Of a stretch of 64,000 nt of DNA, positions 33,720 to 42,506 are shown piece after piece. Position numbers and translations under genes: made by a program. The notes beneath the pieces are model-generated. The model was given only the letters and a program-made list of their open reading frames with translations, was not told the origin of the DNA and ran no database searches. Source of the DNA: Methylobacterium haplocladii (lineage in GTDB: Bacteria; Pseudomonadota; Alphaproteobacteria; Rhizobiales; Beijerinckiaceae); assembly GCF_007992175.1 (NCBI RefSeq), contig NZ_BJZT01000039.1, positions 1 through 64,000 of the forward strand. Direction: 5' to 3'. Numbering within the stretch: the stretch's first letter is position 1; the number at the start of each line of letters is the position of its first letter.

Positions 33720-36665
33720 ATGGCCAACACCAACAAGATGCTTATCGACGCGATGCACCCGGAGGAGACCCGGGTCGTCACGGTCCACGGGTCTAGGGTC
33801 GAAGAGTTCGATTTCGAGTCCGCCAGTCGCCGCCCCTTACGCGGCAACATCTACCTCGCCAAGGTGACGCGGGTGGAGCCCTCGCTCCAGGCCGCCTTCG
33901 TCGAATACGGCGGCAACCGCCACGGCTTCCTCGCCTTCAGCGAGATCCATCCCGACTATTATCAGATCCCGATGGCCGACCGCCTCGCCCTGATCGAGGC
34001 GGAGCGTCAGGAGGAGGAAGAGCACCACGAGCGCGAGGAGCGCCGCTCGCGGGGTCGTCGTCCGCGCGGTCGCCGCGCCGAGGCCGCCTCCGCCAAGACC
34101 GACGAGTCGGTCAGCGCCGAGGACGAGCACGCGTCGGCCTCCGGGGAGCATGACATCGCCGAGGTAGGTCCCGAGGCGACGGCGCAGGAGCCTTCCGTCA
34201 GTGACGACGCGTCGGAACTGCCGCCCGGCGTCCTCGACGCTGCCGACCGCACCGAGGACTCGCCCGCCGAGACGAAAGCTGCCGAGACGTCGTCGGAGCC
34301 GGCGGACGTCGCCGCGATCTCCGAGGCTCCGCATCCGGTCGAATCCGAGGGCGAGCCCGTCGTCGCCACGGCGCCGGCCGAAGCCGCGTCCGACGCGCAC
34401 GTCGCCGACGCAGAGTCCTCTGAGGAGGACGAGCACGACGACGACGCGGATGAGGACGAGGAGGACGATTCCGACGAGGATTTGGAGGACGACGAAGACG
34501 ACGACGATTCGGACGAGGATGACGACGCCGTTGACGAGGACGGCGAGCCCCGCGTCGCGCAGACCGGCGGCGCCGGCGACGCGATGGCTGAACTGCCCGA
34601 GCGTCCCCGCGCCTATCGCCGCCACTACAAGATCCAGGAGGTGATCAAGCGCCGCCAGATCATCCTGGTCCAGGTCGTCAAGGAAGAGCGCGGCACCAAG
34701 GGCGCGGCGCTCACCACCTACCTCTCCCTCGCCGGCCGCTACTCCGTCTTGATGCCGAATACCGGCCGCGGCGGCGGCATCTCGCGAAAGATCACCTCGG
34801 CGGCCGACCGCAAGCGCCTCAAGGAGGTCGTGGCCGATCTCGACGTGCCCGAGGGCATGGGCATCATCCTGCGCACGGCCGGCGCCTCGCGCACCAAGCC
34901 CGAGATCAAGCGCGACTTCGAGTACCTGATGCGGCTCTGGGAGAGCGTGCGCGCGCTGACCCTGTCCTCGACCGCGCCGGCGCTGGTCTACGAGGAGGGC
35001 TCGCTGATCAAGCGGGCGATCCGCGATCTCTACAACAAGGAGCTCGAGGAGGTCCTGGTCGCGGGCGCCGACGCCTACCGCGAGGCCAAGGATTTCATGC
35101 GGATGCTGATGCCCGCCTCCTCGAAGGTGGTGAAGCCCTACACCGAGGCGACGCCGATCTTCACCCGCTACGGCATCGAGCAGCAGCTCGACGCGATGTT
35201 CTCGACCCACGTCACCCTGCGCTCGGGCGGCTACCTGGTGATCAACCCGACCGAGGCGCTGGTCTCGGTGGACGTGAATTCCGGGCGCGCCACCCGCGAG
35301 CACGACATCGAGGACACCGCGCTCAAGACGAACCTCGAGGCCGCCGACGAAGTCGCCCGTCAGGTGCGCCTGCGCGATCTCGCCGGGCTCGTCGTGATCG
35401 ACTTCATCGACATGGAGGAGAAGCGCAACAACCGCGCCGTCGAGAAGCGCCTCAACGAAGCCCTCAAGGACGACCGCGCCCGCATCCAGGTTGGCCGGAT
35501 CTCGCCCTTCGGCCTGCTCGAGATGAGCCGGCAGCGCATCCGCACCGGCGTGCTGGAATCCTCGTCGATCCAGTGCCCGCATTGCGGCGGCTCGGGCTAC
35601 GTGCGCGCCACCTCCTCTGTGGCGCTGCACACCCTGCGCTCGATCGAGGAGGCGCTGGTCAAGAGCGCGACCCACAACCTCGTGCTGCGCACCCGCACGG
35701 AGGCCTGCCTCTACATCCTCAACCAGAAGCGAGCCCACCTGCACGAACTGGAGACGCGCTTCGGCGTCACCGTCACCATCGCCGCCGACGATCGTCTCGT
35801 GGCGAGCTCGCCCTACCAGCTGGAGCGCGGCGAACTCGCCGTGAAGGCGGCGGGGCCGGTGACGGGCGTGCGCGCGACCGCCATCTCCCCGGTCTACGAG
35901 GCCGAGGAGGACGAGATCGAGGACGAGGCCGTCGAGGAGATCGAGGTCGAGACCGAGGCGAAGGACGGCCCGGAGACCCGCGAAGCCAGTGATGAATCGA
36001 CCGACGAGAACGGCCGTCGCCGCCGCCGTCGCCGTCGCCGTCGTGGCGGACGCACCGGCACGGACGAGGAGAACGGCCGCGAGGGCGACGAATCGGACGA
36101 GTCCGGCGAATCCTCCGACGAGGCCGGGGCCGAGGCCGGTTCCGACGAGGGTGGCGATTCCGAGGTCGCGGCGCAGGCCGAGGGCGACGAGACCGCCTCG
36201 GCCGACGGTGATGGCGACGGCGCGGGACGCCGCCGCCGCCGTGGCCGCCGGGGTGGTCGTGGCCGCGAGCGCGAGCGCGGCGGACGTGGCCGCTCCGACC
36301 GGGGCGACGAGAGCGGATCGGAAGAATCCGAGTCCGGCGATGTCGCCGTCTCCGCCGAGGAGCCGGTCAGTGCCGAGACGGTCATGGCCGTGTCCGCCGA
36401 GGCTGCCCAGGATCCGGTGGCTCGGGAGCCTGCGGCCCACGAAGCCGCCGCAGAACCGGCCGCCAAGGCCGACGCTCCGATCCAGGATGCCGTCGATCTG
36501 CCGGTCGATCCCGCCCCAGCCGCTCCGGAGGCCGAGCCGCAGCCGGCCTTCGCACCTCAGCCCGCGCCCGAGCCGGTCGCCGTGGTCCTGACGCCGATCG
36601 ATCCGGACCGTCCGAAGCGGGCTGGCTGGTGGTCGCGCACCAAGGCCGCCCTCACCGGCGAGTAA
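33720..36665 (+). CDS. rne: ribonuclease E
   Basis: A 981-residue endonuclease that starts mRNA decay and processes rRNA. It begins ANTNKMLIDAMHPEETRVV. The S1 domain (from about residue 36, RGNIYLAKVTRVEPSLQAAF) is split by a long insert (about 95-295) with an RGRRPRGRR stretch and a run of Asp/Glu, as in other alphaproteobacteria. The catalytic aspartates lie in SVDVNSGRA and VVIDFIDMEEKRNNRAVE; the zinc link is CPHCGGSGYVR. The C-terminal half (from about 690) alternates acidic blocks with Arg-rich segments RRRRRRRRRGGR and GRRGGRGRERERGGRGR, the RNA- and degradosome-binding scaffold. Confidence 0.95.
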   Translation: MANTNKMLIDAMHPEETRVVTVHGSRVEEFDFESASRRPLRGNIYLAKVTRVEPSLQAAFVEYGGNRHGFLAFSEIHPDYYQIPMADRLALIEAERQEEEEHHEREERRSRGRRPRGRRAEAASAKTDESVSAEDEHASASGEHDIAEVGPEATAQEPSVSDDASELPPGVLDAADRTEDSPAETKAAETSSEPADVAAISEAPHPVESEGEPVVATAPAEAASDAHVADAESSEEDEHDDDADEDEEDDSDEDLEDDEDDDDSDEDDDAVDEDGEPRVAQTGGAGDAMAELPERPRAYRRHYKIQEVIKRRQIILVQVVKEERGTKGAALTTYLSLAGRYSVLMPNTGRGGGISRKITSAADRKRLKEVVADLDVPEGMGIILRTAGASRTKPEIKRDFEYLMRLWESVRALTLSSTAPALVYEEGSLIKRAIRDLYNKELEEVLVAGADAYREAKDFMRMLMPASSKVVKPYTEATPIFTRYGIEQQLDAMFSTHVTLRSGGYLVINPTEALVSVDVNSGRATREHDIEDTALKTNLEAADEVARQVRLRDLAGLVVIDFIDMEEKRNNRAVEKRLNEALKDDRARIQVGRISPFGLLEMSRQRIRTGVLESSSIQCPHCGGSGYVRATSSVALHTLRSIEEALVKSATHNLVLRTRTEACLYILNQKRAHLHELETRFGVTVTIAADDRLVASSPYQLERGELAVKAAGPVTGVRATAISPVYEAEEDEIEDEAVEEIEVETEAKDGPETREASDESTDENGRRRRRRRRRRGGRTGTDEENGREGDESDESGESSDEAGAEAGSDEGGDSEVAAQAEGDETASADGDGDGAGRRRRRGRRGGRGRERERGGRGRSDRGDESGSEESESGDVAVSAEEPVSAETVMAVSAEAAQDPVAREPAAHEAAAEPAAKADAPIQDAVDLPVDPAPAAPEAEPQPAFAPQPAPEPVAVVLTPIDPDRPKRAGWWSRTKAALTGE

Positions 36666-36672
36666 GCCCTCC

Positions 36673-36697
36673 TGCCGAACCGGATCCCGGTTCGGCA
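36673..36697 (+). terminator. hairpin after rne
   Basis: Stem tgccgaaccgg / ccggttcggca with a 3-base loop, 8 bases after the rne stop. It lacks a T run, so it may be a weak or Rho-assisted terminator or an mRNA 3' end stabiliser. Confidence 0.5.
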
Positions 36698-36803
36698 TCA
36701 GGACATGGGAGACTTGGAAGCCGTCGCACCGAGACATTCGGTTCGCCGGCTTCGTTTGATCGCCGGCATCCCGTCGCACAAGTATCGGACCGCCCTCTGC
36801 ACT

Positions 36804-36835
36804 GGAGCCTCATGCATATGCATGAACTTGGCTCC
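36804..36835. repeat. nested palindrome upstream of the chemoreceptor gene
   Basis: The outer pair ggagcc / ggctcc surrounds a perfect 16-base palindrome tcatgcatatgcatga. It lies about 145 bases before the chemoreceptor start and could be an operator for a dimeric regulator. Confidence 0.4.
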
Positions 36836-36977
36836 CGGCATTGCTTTCGCGACGCAACACGCGCCGGCTATTGCCGGAGGCTTCCAAGCAAGTTGCGTTA
36901 ACCAGCGCTTTGCATCTGTGGTTTAACGATAGGCGCTGTCGAGCTGGTTTCTCCGGCCGACGGGAGACGCCAGAATC

Positions 36978-38237
36978 ATGCTCGGACGATTCCGCAAACC
37001 TCGCGTCAGCATGGACGCCGTAACTGCCTCTGCGGTCGTGTCGCCCGCCGAGCCGGCGGTGGTCGCGGAGCCCGTACCGGCCGTGGACTTGGACCTCCTG
37101 CGCCGCCAGGCCTGCATCGCCGCCGACGCCTCCGAGGCCGGCACCGCGATCGGCTGGATCACCCACGACGCCGCCCAGATCGCCGATCAGGCTCGCACCA
37201 TCGCCGCCGCGAGCGAGGAGGTCGCTGTCTCGACCGCAGAGATCGCAGCACGCTCGCAGAGGGCTGCCGCCACCGCCGAACGCGCCCGTGCCGGGATCGG
37301 TGACTGCGCCAGCGATATCGGACAGGCCGGCGCCCGCATGGGCGCCATCGAGACCCATTCGGCCAAGATCGCCGGCTGCCTCACCGCCTTCGAGCGCGCG
37401 GCCTCTCAGATCGAGGAGATGGCCACCGCCATCGCCAGCATCTCCGCCCAGACCAACCTGCTGGCGCTCAACGCCACCATCGAGGCGGCCCGCGCGGGCG
37501 AAGCCGGCCGCGGCTTCGCCGTGGTCGCCGGCGAGGTGAAGGCCCTGTCCGGCCAGACCGCCAAGGCGACCGAAGAGATCCGCACCCGCCTCGACGGCCT
37601 GCGCGGCGAACTCGCGACCATGCGCGACACCGTCGCCCATACCCGCGAAGCCGTCGCCGCCGGCGCCGGCGCCGTGCAGCGCGCCAATCTCCGCGTGGAA
37701 TCCGAGAGCGGCGCCGTGGCCGAGGCCGCAGCCGAGATGCGCGCGCTCGCCGACGTCATGGACCAGCAGCAGCAGGCCACCGGCGAGATCTCGTCGAGCG
37801 TCGAGCGCATCGCCACCGGCACCGCCAAGGCCCGTACCGAGATCGCTGCCGCGATCGCTCGCCTCGTCGACCTGGAGACGACGAGCCGCACCCTGCTGAT
37901 CGGTGACGAAGCGGACAAGGCCGGCACGCTCGTCGCCCGCCTGCCCGCCGACCTCGCCGCCTGGAAGCGCGGCCTCGCCGCCATCCTCGTCGGCCTCGCG
38001 CCGCCCGACGCCGCGTCCGCCATCCGCCCCGGTTCCGACATCACCGTAGAATCCGGGCTCGACGGCGCCCTTCGCAACAACCTCGACGAGGCCGGACGGC
38101 AGGCCCGGGTCTTCCTGGAGCGCGTGCGCGCCTCGGACTGGGAAGCCGCCTCTGCCGCCTTCACCGCCTTCGACGCCGCCTGCACCGAAGCCGTCCGGAT
38201 CAGCGGCGATGGCGCGACGCGCCGCTTGGCTGCCTGA
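36978..38237 (+). CDS. cytoplasmic methyl-accepting chemotaxis-like protein
   Basis: A 419-residue protein with no membrane segment. Residues about 50-300 form a coiled-coil MCP signalling domain; the conserved hairpin tip reads SISAQTNLLALNATIEAARA then GEAGRGFAVVAGEVKALSGQ (about 155-192). The hairpin is short, with no clear PAS or other sensor domain in front. The C-terminal region (about 325-410, DLAAWKRGLAAILVGLAPP) has the layout of a CZB zinc-binding domain but lacks the usual histidines, so it may be a degenerate CZB. It would act with CheA/CheW-type partners that are not in this window. Confidence 0.85.
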   Translation: MLGRFRKPRVSMDAVTASAVVSPAEPAVVAEPVPAVDLDLLRRQACIAADASEAGTAIGWITHDAAQIADQARTIAAASEEVAVSTAEIAARSQRAAATAERARAGIGDCASDIGQAGARMGAIETHSAKIAGCLTAFERAASQIEEMATAIASISAQTNLLALNATIEAARAGEAGRGFAVVAGEVKALSGQTAKATEEIRTRLDGLRGELATMRDTVAHTREAVAAGAGAVQRANLRVESESGAVAEAAAEMRALADVMDQQQQATGEISSSVERIATGTAKARTEIAAAIARLVDLETTSRTLLIGDEADKAGTLVARLPADLAAWKRGLAAILVGLAPPDAASAIRPGSDITVESGLDGALRNNLDEAGRQARVFLERVRASDWEAASAAFTAFDAACTEAVRISGDGATRRLAA

Positions 38238-38243
38238 GCCGGC

Positions 38244-38269
38244 ACGGCCGGGGTCTCGACCCCGGCCGT
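38244..38269 (+). terminator. hairpin between chemoreceptor and tautomerase genes
   Basis: A 12-bp stem acggccggggtc / gaccccggccgt just after the chemoreceptor stop. No T run follows. Confidence 0.45.
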
Positions 38270-38311
38270 TCACCGGTCCATCTCTCCGGGAGAGCCCGCC
38301 GGAGAGCCTTC

Positions 38312-38758
38312 ATGCCGACCTATACCTGCACCTCCCCCGCCGGTGGCCTCGACCCCGACCGTCGAGCGGGTCTCGCGGCGGCGATCACCCTCGCCCATTC
38401 CGAGGTGACCGGCGCTGCGGCGGGCTTCGCCCAAGTCGTATTCTGCGACGTCGCCGTGGGCGGGTTCTTCGTCGGCGGCCGTCCGCTCGACGGGTCGACG
38501 CTCTTCATCCGCGGCGAGATCCGCGCCGGCCGCAGCGCCCGCGAACGGGACAGGCTGGTGGCTCGGCTGATCGCGGACGCGGCCGAGGCGTCGGGGCTGC
38601 CGCGTCACGCCATCTGGATCTACATCGCCGAACTGCCCGCCCGCTGCATGGCCGAATTCGGCCATGTCCTGCCTGAACCGGGCGACGAGGAGGCCTGGAT
38701 CGCGGCTCTTCCAGGCGAGGCGAGGGCGCGGATCGCGGGCGGACGTCCGTCCGAGTGA
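38312..38758 (+). CDS. tautomerase superfamily protein
   Basis: A 148-residue protein whose mature form would begin with Pro (MPTYTCTSPAGGLDPDRRAG), the catalytic base of the tautomerase superfamily. The length and two-part layout (beta-alpha-beta repeated, second half from about FIRGEIRAGRSARERDRLV) match the cis-CaaD / malonate semialdehyde decarboxylase branch, which has a fused pair of 4-oxalocrotonate tautomerase-like units. Substrate unknown. It converges on the aminotransferase gene. Confidence 0.8.
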   Translation: MPTYTCTSPAGGLDPDRRAGLAAAITLAHSEVTGAAAGFAQVVFCDVAVGGFFVGGRPLDGSTLFIRGEIRAGRSARERDRLVARLIADAAEASGLPRHAIWIYIAELPARCMAEFGHVLPEPGDEEAWIAALPGEARARIAGGRPSE

Positions 38759-38761
38759 CCG

Positions 38762-39916
38762 TCAGCCCAGCCAAGCCCGCAGCCGCCGCACCGCCTCGAC
38801 GCAGTCGCCCTTCGACCCGGCGAACGAGAACCGCACGTGGTGGTGGCCTTCCGCCGGATCGAAATCGAGCCCCGGCGTCGCCGCCACCCCCGCCTCGTCG
38901 AGCATCCGTCTGCAGAAGGCCGTGGCGTCGTCCGTGAAACGGCCGACATCGGCATAGAGATAGAAGGCGCCGTCCGCGGGATGGGTCTCGCCGAGACCGA
39001 GGCCCGGCAGCGCGTCGAGCAGAATGTTTCGGTTTTCGGCATAGCCGTCGCGGATCGCGCCCATGGCGTCGAGTGTGTCGAAGGCGGCGAGCGCCGCCAC
39101 CTGCGAGAGGTAGGGCGCCGAGATGTAGAGGTTCTGGGCCAACCGCTCGATCGGGCGGACGAGCGCCTCGGGCACCACCATCCAGCCGACGCGCCAGCCG
39201 GTCATGCAGTAGAACTTCGAGAACGAGTTGATGACGACCGCGTCCGCGTCGAACTGCAGGGCGGTGGCGGTGGGCACGCCGTAGCTGAGCCCGTGATAGA
39301 TCTCGTCGGAGACGAAGGGCAGGCCGAGCGCCTTCGTGGTGGCGCAGAGATCGGCGAGGCGGTCCGGCGCGATCACCGTTCCGGAGGGGTTGGCCGGGCT
39401 CATCACCAGCACGCCGTCGAGGTCGCCAGCCTCGCGGATCAGGGCGCTCGTCGGCGCGAAGCGGTCGGCCCGACGCAACACCAGCGGCACCGGCACGAGG
39501 TCGAGGGCATGCAGGATGCTCCGATAGGCCGGATAGCCCGGCTGCGGCACCGCCACCCGCGCCCCGGCATCGAACAGCGCCAGGAAGGCGAGCACGAAAC
39601 CGGCCGACGAGCCCGTGGTCACGACGACCCGCTCCGGCGGCACCGCGACGCCGTAGGTCTCGGCGTAGTGACGGGCGATGCGCGCGCGCAAAGCCGGCAT
39701 GCCGAGCGCCTCCGTGTACGGCACCCGGCCGTCGGCCAGCGCCGCTTGCGCCGCCGCGATCACCGCCCGCGGGGCAGGGGCCGAGGGCTGGCCGACCTCC
39801 ATGCGGATCACGCTGTCGCCCGCCCGCGCCTTGGCCGCCGCCGCCGCCATCACGTCCATCGCCAGGAACGGCGCCACCGCCTGTGCCCGGCGTGAGATTT
39901 TTTGGGAGTCGGTCAT
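38762..39916 (-). CDS. pyridoxal phosphate-dependent aminotransferase, class I/II
   Basis: A 384-residue aminotransferase. Key parts are MEVGQPSAPAPRAVIAAAQ, VVVTTGSSAGFVLAF, SPANPSGTVIAPDRL, the DEIYHGLSYG block with the PLP-interacting Asp and Tyr, SFSKFYCMTGWRVGWMV with the Schiff-base lysine, and a C-terminal HVRFSFAGS arginine that binds the substrate carboxylate. It belongs to the aspartate aminotransferase fold type I, but the amino-acid specificity cannot be told. Confidence 0.92.
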   Translation of the reverse strand: MTDSQKISRRAQAVAPFLAMDVMAAAAAKARAGDSVIRMEVGQPSAPAPRAVIAAAQAALADGRVPYTEALGMPALRARIARHYAETYGVAVPPERVVVTTGSSAGFVLAFLALFDAGARVAVPQPGYPAYRSILHALDLVPVPLVLRRADRFAPTSALIREAGDLDGVLVMSPANPSGTVIAPDRLADLCATTKALGLPFVSDEIYHGLSYGVPTATALQFDADAVVINSFSKFYCMTGWRVGWMVVPEALVRPIERLAQNLYISAPYLSQVAALAAFDTLDAMGAIRDGYAENRNILLDALPGLGLGETHPADGAFYLYADVGRFTDDATAFCRRMLDEAGVAATPGLDFDPAEGHHHVRFSFAGSKGDCVEAVRRLRAWLG

Positions 39917-39967
39917 CCGGTCTCGATCGGGCGGAATGGCCGTGGTGGCAAGGGTTCACGTCTGTTC

Positions 39968-40104
39968 GTCATCCCGGGGCGCCGAAGGCGAACCCGGGAT
40001 CCAGAACCGCCGACGATTGCTATACGAAGCGCCGGAATCCCACATTCGGGGCTGGCGGCGGTTCTGGATTCCGGGTTCTCGCCTTCGGCGAGCCCCGGAA
40101 CGAC
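39968..40104. repeat. palindromic repeat family A, copy 2
   Basis: Long inverted arms: left 39968-40012 (gtcatcccggggcgccgaag ... gaaccgccg) and right 40054-40104 (cggcggttctgg ... ttcggcgagccccggaac). Inside are about 40 bases. The outer ends share ccgggg/ccccgga and gaaccc/gggttc with the copy at 9127-9220. It lies in an intergenic gap. Confidence 0.65.
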
Positions 40105-40111
40105 AGCCGCA

Positions 40112-40504
40112 TCAGCGGTTCGATCCGGATGTCGCCGAGATGTCGGCGCCGTCCACCTCCGTCACCCTCGCCGCCAACCGCTTCGGCGCGATCAGCCGAT
40201 AGCTCCGGGTCACCAGCGCCCTCACCTCCTCCCAGTCCGGCCCCGCGTCGAGCCGCATGCCGACCCAGCCCTTGGGGCCGACATAGGGCGGGGCGAAGAA
40301 GCGCTCCGGGTCCGCGCCGATCAGGATCTCCTGGGCGTGCGGCGGGGCCTTCATCCAGACCGAGGGCCGGCCGTCGCGGTCGCGCGGCATCGCGAAGATC
40401 CGGTCGCGCACGCGGAAGGTCGGGGCATCCCAGGCCGGCTTCTCCGTCGCCTCCGGCAAGGCGAGGCAGATCCGGCGCAGGCGTTCGATCGAAGCTTCGG
40501 ACAT
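40112..40504 (-). CDS. MmcQ/YjbR family protein
   Basis: A 130-residue protein with the YjbR fold pattern: IERLRRICLALPEATEKPAW near the N terminus, FRVRDRIFAM, VWMKAPPHAQEILIGADPER and PPYVGPKGWVGMRLDAGPDW. ATG 40504 is chosen; the upstream extension is Arg-rich and unlike the family. YjbR proteins have a DNA-binding-like cyclophilin-type fold; their role is unclear. Confidence 0.85.
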   Translation of the reverse strand: MSEASIERLRRICLALPEATEKPAWDAPTFRVRDRIFAMPRDRDGRPSVWMKAPPHAQEILIGADPERFFAPPYVGPKGWVGMRLDAGPDWEEVRALVTRSYRLIAPKRLAARVTEVDGADISATSGSNR

Positions 40505-40658
40505 CGCAACGGGCCTCCGACGGCGGCGAATCCGCAGACGCGTCCGGGATTTGACCACACGCCGCGAAAACGCCTAACCCCGTGGTTACCGCACGCTTCA
40601 GAGCGCGCCGCCTCCCCGCCCGTTGCGAGGCCCGCCCCCGAACGCTTCGAGGACATCG

Positions 40659-41438
40659 ATGCCCCTGCTCCGCTCCGTCTCCGCGCTTGCCCTCACCCTC
40701 GCCGTGGCCCTCGGCGCCGCCTCGTCCGTGTCGGCCGAGGAGGCCGCGCCGTTCACCGACGCGCAGCGCAAGGGCATCGAGGCCATCGTCAAGGACTACC
40801 TCGTGAAGAACCCCGAGGTGCTGCAGGAGGCCGTCGCCGAGGGCGAGCGCCGCCAGCAGGAGACCCAGAAGCTCGCACAGGCCGCCGCCCTCAAGGAGGC
40901 CACCGGCACGCTGATCGATTCCCCGCACAGCGTCACGGCCGGCAACCCGGCGGGCGACGTCACCTTGGTCGAGTTCTTCGACTACAATTGCGGCTATTGC
41001 CGCAAGGCGCTGACCGACGTCCAGACGCTGATGAAGGCCGACCCGAAGCTGAAGGTCGTGCTCAAGGACTTCCCCGTCCTCGGCAACGAGTCGGTCGAGG
41101 CCAGCAAGATCGCGCTCGCCGCCAAGCAGCAGCTCAAGGGCGACAAGATGTTCGACTTCCACGTGAAGCTGCTGGAGAGCAAGGGCCGCATCAACGCGGA
41201 GCGCGCCATGGCCGTCGCCAAGGAGTTCGGCCTCGATCTCGAGAAGCTGAAGAAGGACGCCGCCGGCCCCGAGGTGAAGGCGGCGCTCGCCGAAAACATG
41301 GCGCTGGGCGACAAGCTCAGCCTGTCGGGCACGCCGGCCTTCATCATCGGCGACGAGATCCTGCCCGGCGCCGTCGGCGTCGAGCCGATGAAGAAGACGA
41401 TCAGCGACGTGCGCCAGTGCGGCCACGCCAGTTGCTGA
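40659..41438 (+). CDS. DsbA-family thiol:disulfide oxidoreductase
   Basis: A 259-residue periplasmic protein with a signal peptide (about 1-27, ending SVSAEEA), an N-terminal helical extension that includes DAQRKGIEAIVKDYLVKNPE (the leader seen in Com1/ScsC-type proteins, often involved in oligomerisation), and a thioredoxin domain with VEFFDYNCGYCRK (CGYC active site, about residue 112) and the cis-proline in LSGTPAFIIGDEILPG. Two more cysteines (CGHASC) end the protein. It forms or isomerises disulfides in exported proteins. It is upstream of aroQ by 108 bases. Confidence 0.92.
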   Translation: MPLLRSVSALALTLAVALGAASSVSAEEAAPFTDAQRKGIEAIVKDYLVKNPEVLQEAVAEGERRQQETQKLAQAAALKEATGTLIDSPHSVTAGNPAGDVTLVEFFDYNCGYCRKALTDVQTLMKADPKLKVVLKDFPVLGNESVEASKIALAAKQQLKGDKMFDFHVKLLESKGRINAERAMAVAKEFGLDLEKLKKDAAGPEVKAALAENMALGDKLSLSGTPAFIIGDEILPGAVGVEPMKKTISDVRQCGHASC

Positions 41439-41546
41439 GCGTGACCGGGGGCACGGTCGCGTGTCCCCTTGTCGCAGCCTTCGCCGGTCGTTTAAGACCG
41501 GCCCCGTCCCGGCCGGCTCGAGGCCGGTTGCCTTAGCCTGAGGTCC

Positions 41547-42008
41547 ATGCGCGCGATCCACGTCCTCAACGGGCCGAACCTGAACCTGCTCGGCCGCCGC
41601 GAGCCGGGCATCTACGGCTCGGCGACGCTCGCCGAGATCGAGCGGGATTCCCTGGCGCGCGCCGGGGAGCTTGGGGTGTCGCTGACCTTCCGGCAGACCA
41701 ACCACGAGGGCGAGCTGGTGACGTTCGTCCAGGAAGCCGGGGCGGCGGGGGCGGGCGTGCTGATCAATGCGGCCGCCTACACCCACAGCTCGATCGCGCT
41801 TCGCGACGCGATCGTGGGCGCGGGGGTCACGGCGGTCGAGATCCACCTCTCGAACGTGCATGCCCGTGAAGATTTCCGCCATGTCTCGCTCATCGCGCCG
41901 GTCTGTGCCGGGGTGATCTGCGGCTTCGGCGCCTACAGCTACCGCGCCGGGCTCGACGCGCTGGCGCATCTCTTATCGGGGCGTCAGCCCCCCTCCCCCG
42001 ACGCATAA
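41547..42008 (+). CDS. aroQ: 3-dehydroquinate dehydratase, type II
   Basis: A 153-residue shikimate-pathway enzyme, dehydrating 3-dehydroquinate. The type II motifs are HVLNGPNLNLLGRREPGIYG (with the catalytic Tyr), RQTNHEGELV, INAAAYTHSSIALRDA, and EIHLSNVHAREDFRH with the catalytic His. It lies 11 bases ahead of accB, the usual alphaproteobacterial aroQ-accB-accC operon. Confidence 0.95.
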   Translation: MRAIHVLNGPNLNLLGRREPGIYGSATLAEIERDSLARAGELGVSLTFRQTNHEGELVTFVQEAGAAGAGVLINAAAYTHSSIALRDAIVGAGVTAVEIHLSNVHAREDFRHVSLIAPVCAGVICGFGAYSYRAGLDALAHLLSGRQPPSPDA

Positions 42009-42019
42009 GACGGCAGGCG

Positions 42020-42496
42020 ATGGCCAAGAACGAACCCTTCGATCCCGACCTCGTGCGCGAACTCGCCAAGATGGTCGCCGAGACGGATCTCACCGAGATC
42101 GAGGTCGAGAAGGGCGACCTGCGCATCCGCGTCGCCCGCAAGATCGAGCAGATCGCCGTGCAGGTGGCGCCCGCCCCCCTCGCCGCCGCCGCTCCGCCGC
42201 CCGTGGCGGTCGCCGCCTCGGCCCCCGGTACGCCCGCGACTCCCGCCAAGAGCGCGGCCCATCCCGGCGCCGTGCCCTCGCCGATGGTCGGCACCGCCTA
42301 TCTGCGTCCGTCGCCCGAGGCCAAGCCCTTCATCGATGTCGGCTCCAAGGTCGCCGCCGGCGACCGGGTGCTGCTCATCGAGGCGATGAAGACCTTCAAC
42401 GACATCGTGGCGCCCCGCGCCGGCACCGTCACGGCGATCTTCGTGGAAGACGGCACGCCGGTGGAATTCGGCGAAGCCCTTCTTGTGATCGAGTAA
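42020..42496 (+). CDS. accB: acetyl-CoA carboxylase biotin carboxyl carrier protein
   Basis: A 158-residue carrier. An N-terminal helical part (DPDLVRELAKMVAETDLTEI, the VEKGDLRIRVARK segment) is followed by an Ala/Pro-rich linker (about 55-85) and the biotinyl domain. The biotinylated lysine is in IEAMKTFNDIVAP, here with Thr after the Lys in place of the more common Met. It sits between aroQ and accC. Confidence 0.95.
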   Translation: MAKNEPFDPDLVRELAKMVAETDLTEIEVEKGDLRIRVARKIEQIAVQVAPAPLAAAAPPPVAVAASAPGTPATPAKSAAHPGAVPSPMVGTAYLRPSPEAKPFIDVGSKVAAGDRVLLIEAMKTFNDIVAPRAGTVTAIFVEDGTPVEFGEALLVIE

Positions 42497-42506
42497 GCCG
42501 GAAAAC

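Larger units (their letters stand above)
36666..36977. other. intergenic region between rne and the chemoreceptor gene
   Basis: Contains an 11-bp hairpin after rne (36673-36697) and a 32-base nested palindrome (36804-36835). No gene is seen. Confidence 0.5.

Noticed and set aside
34400..34560. Repeat-like run of gac/gag triplets
   Set aside because: It codes for the Asp/Glu-rich insert of RNase E and is explained by the protein sequence.
33837..36779. 980-residue open frame on the minus strand
   Set aside because: Antisense to rne; low-complexity translation with no motif or signal. The rne frame has all RNase E landmarks.
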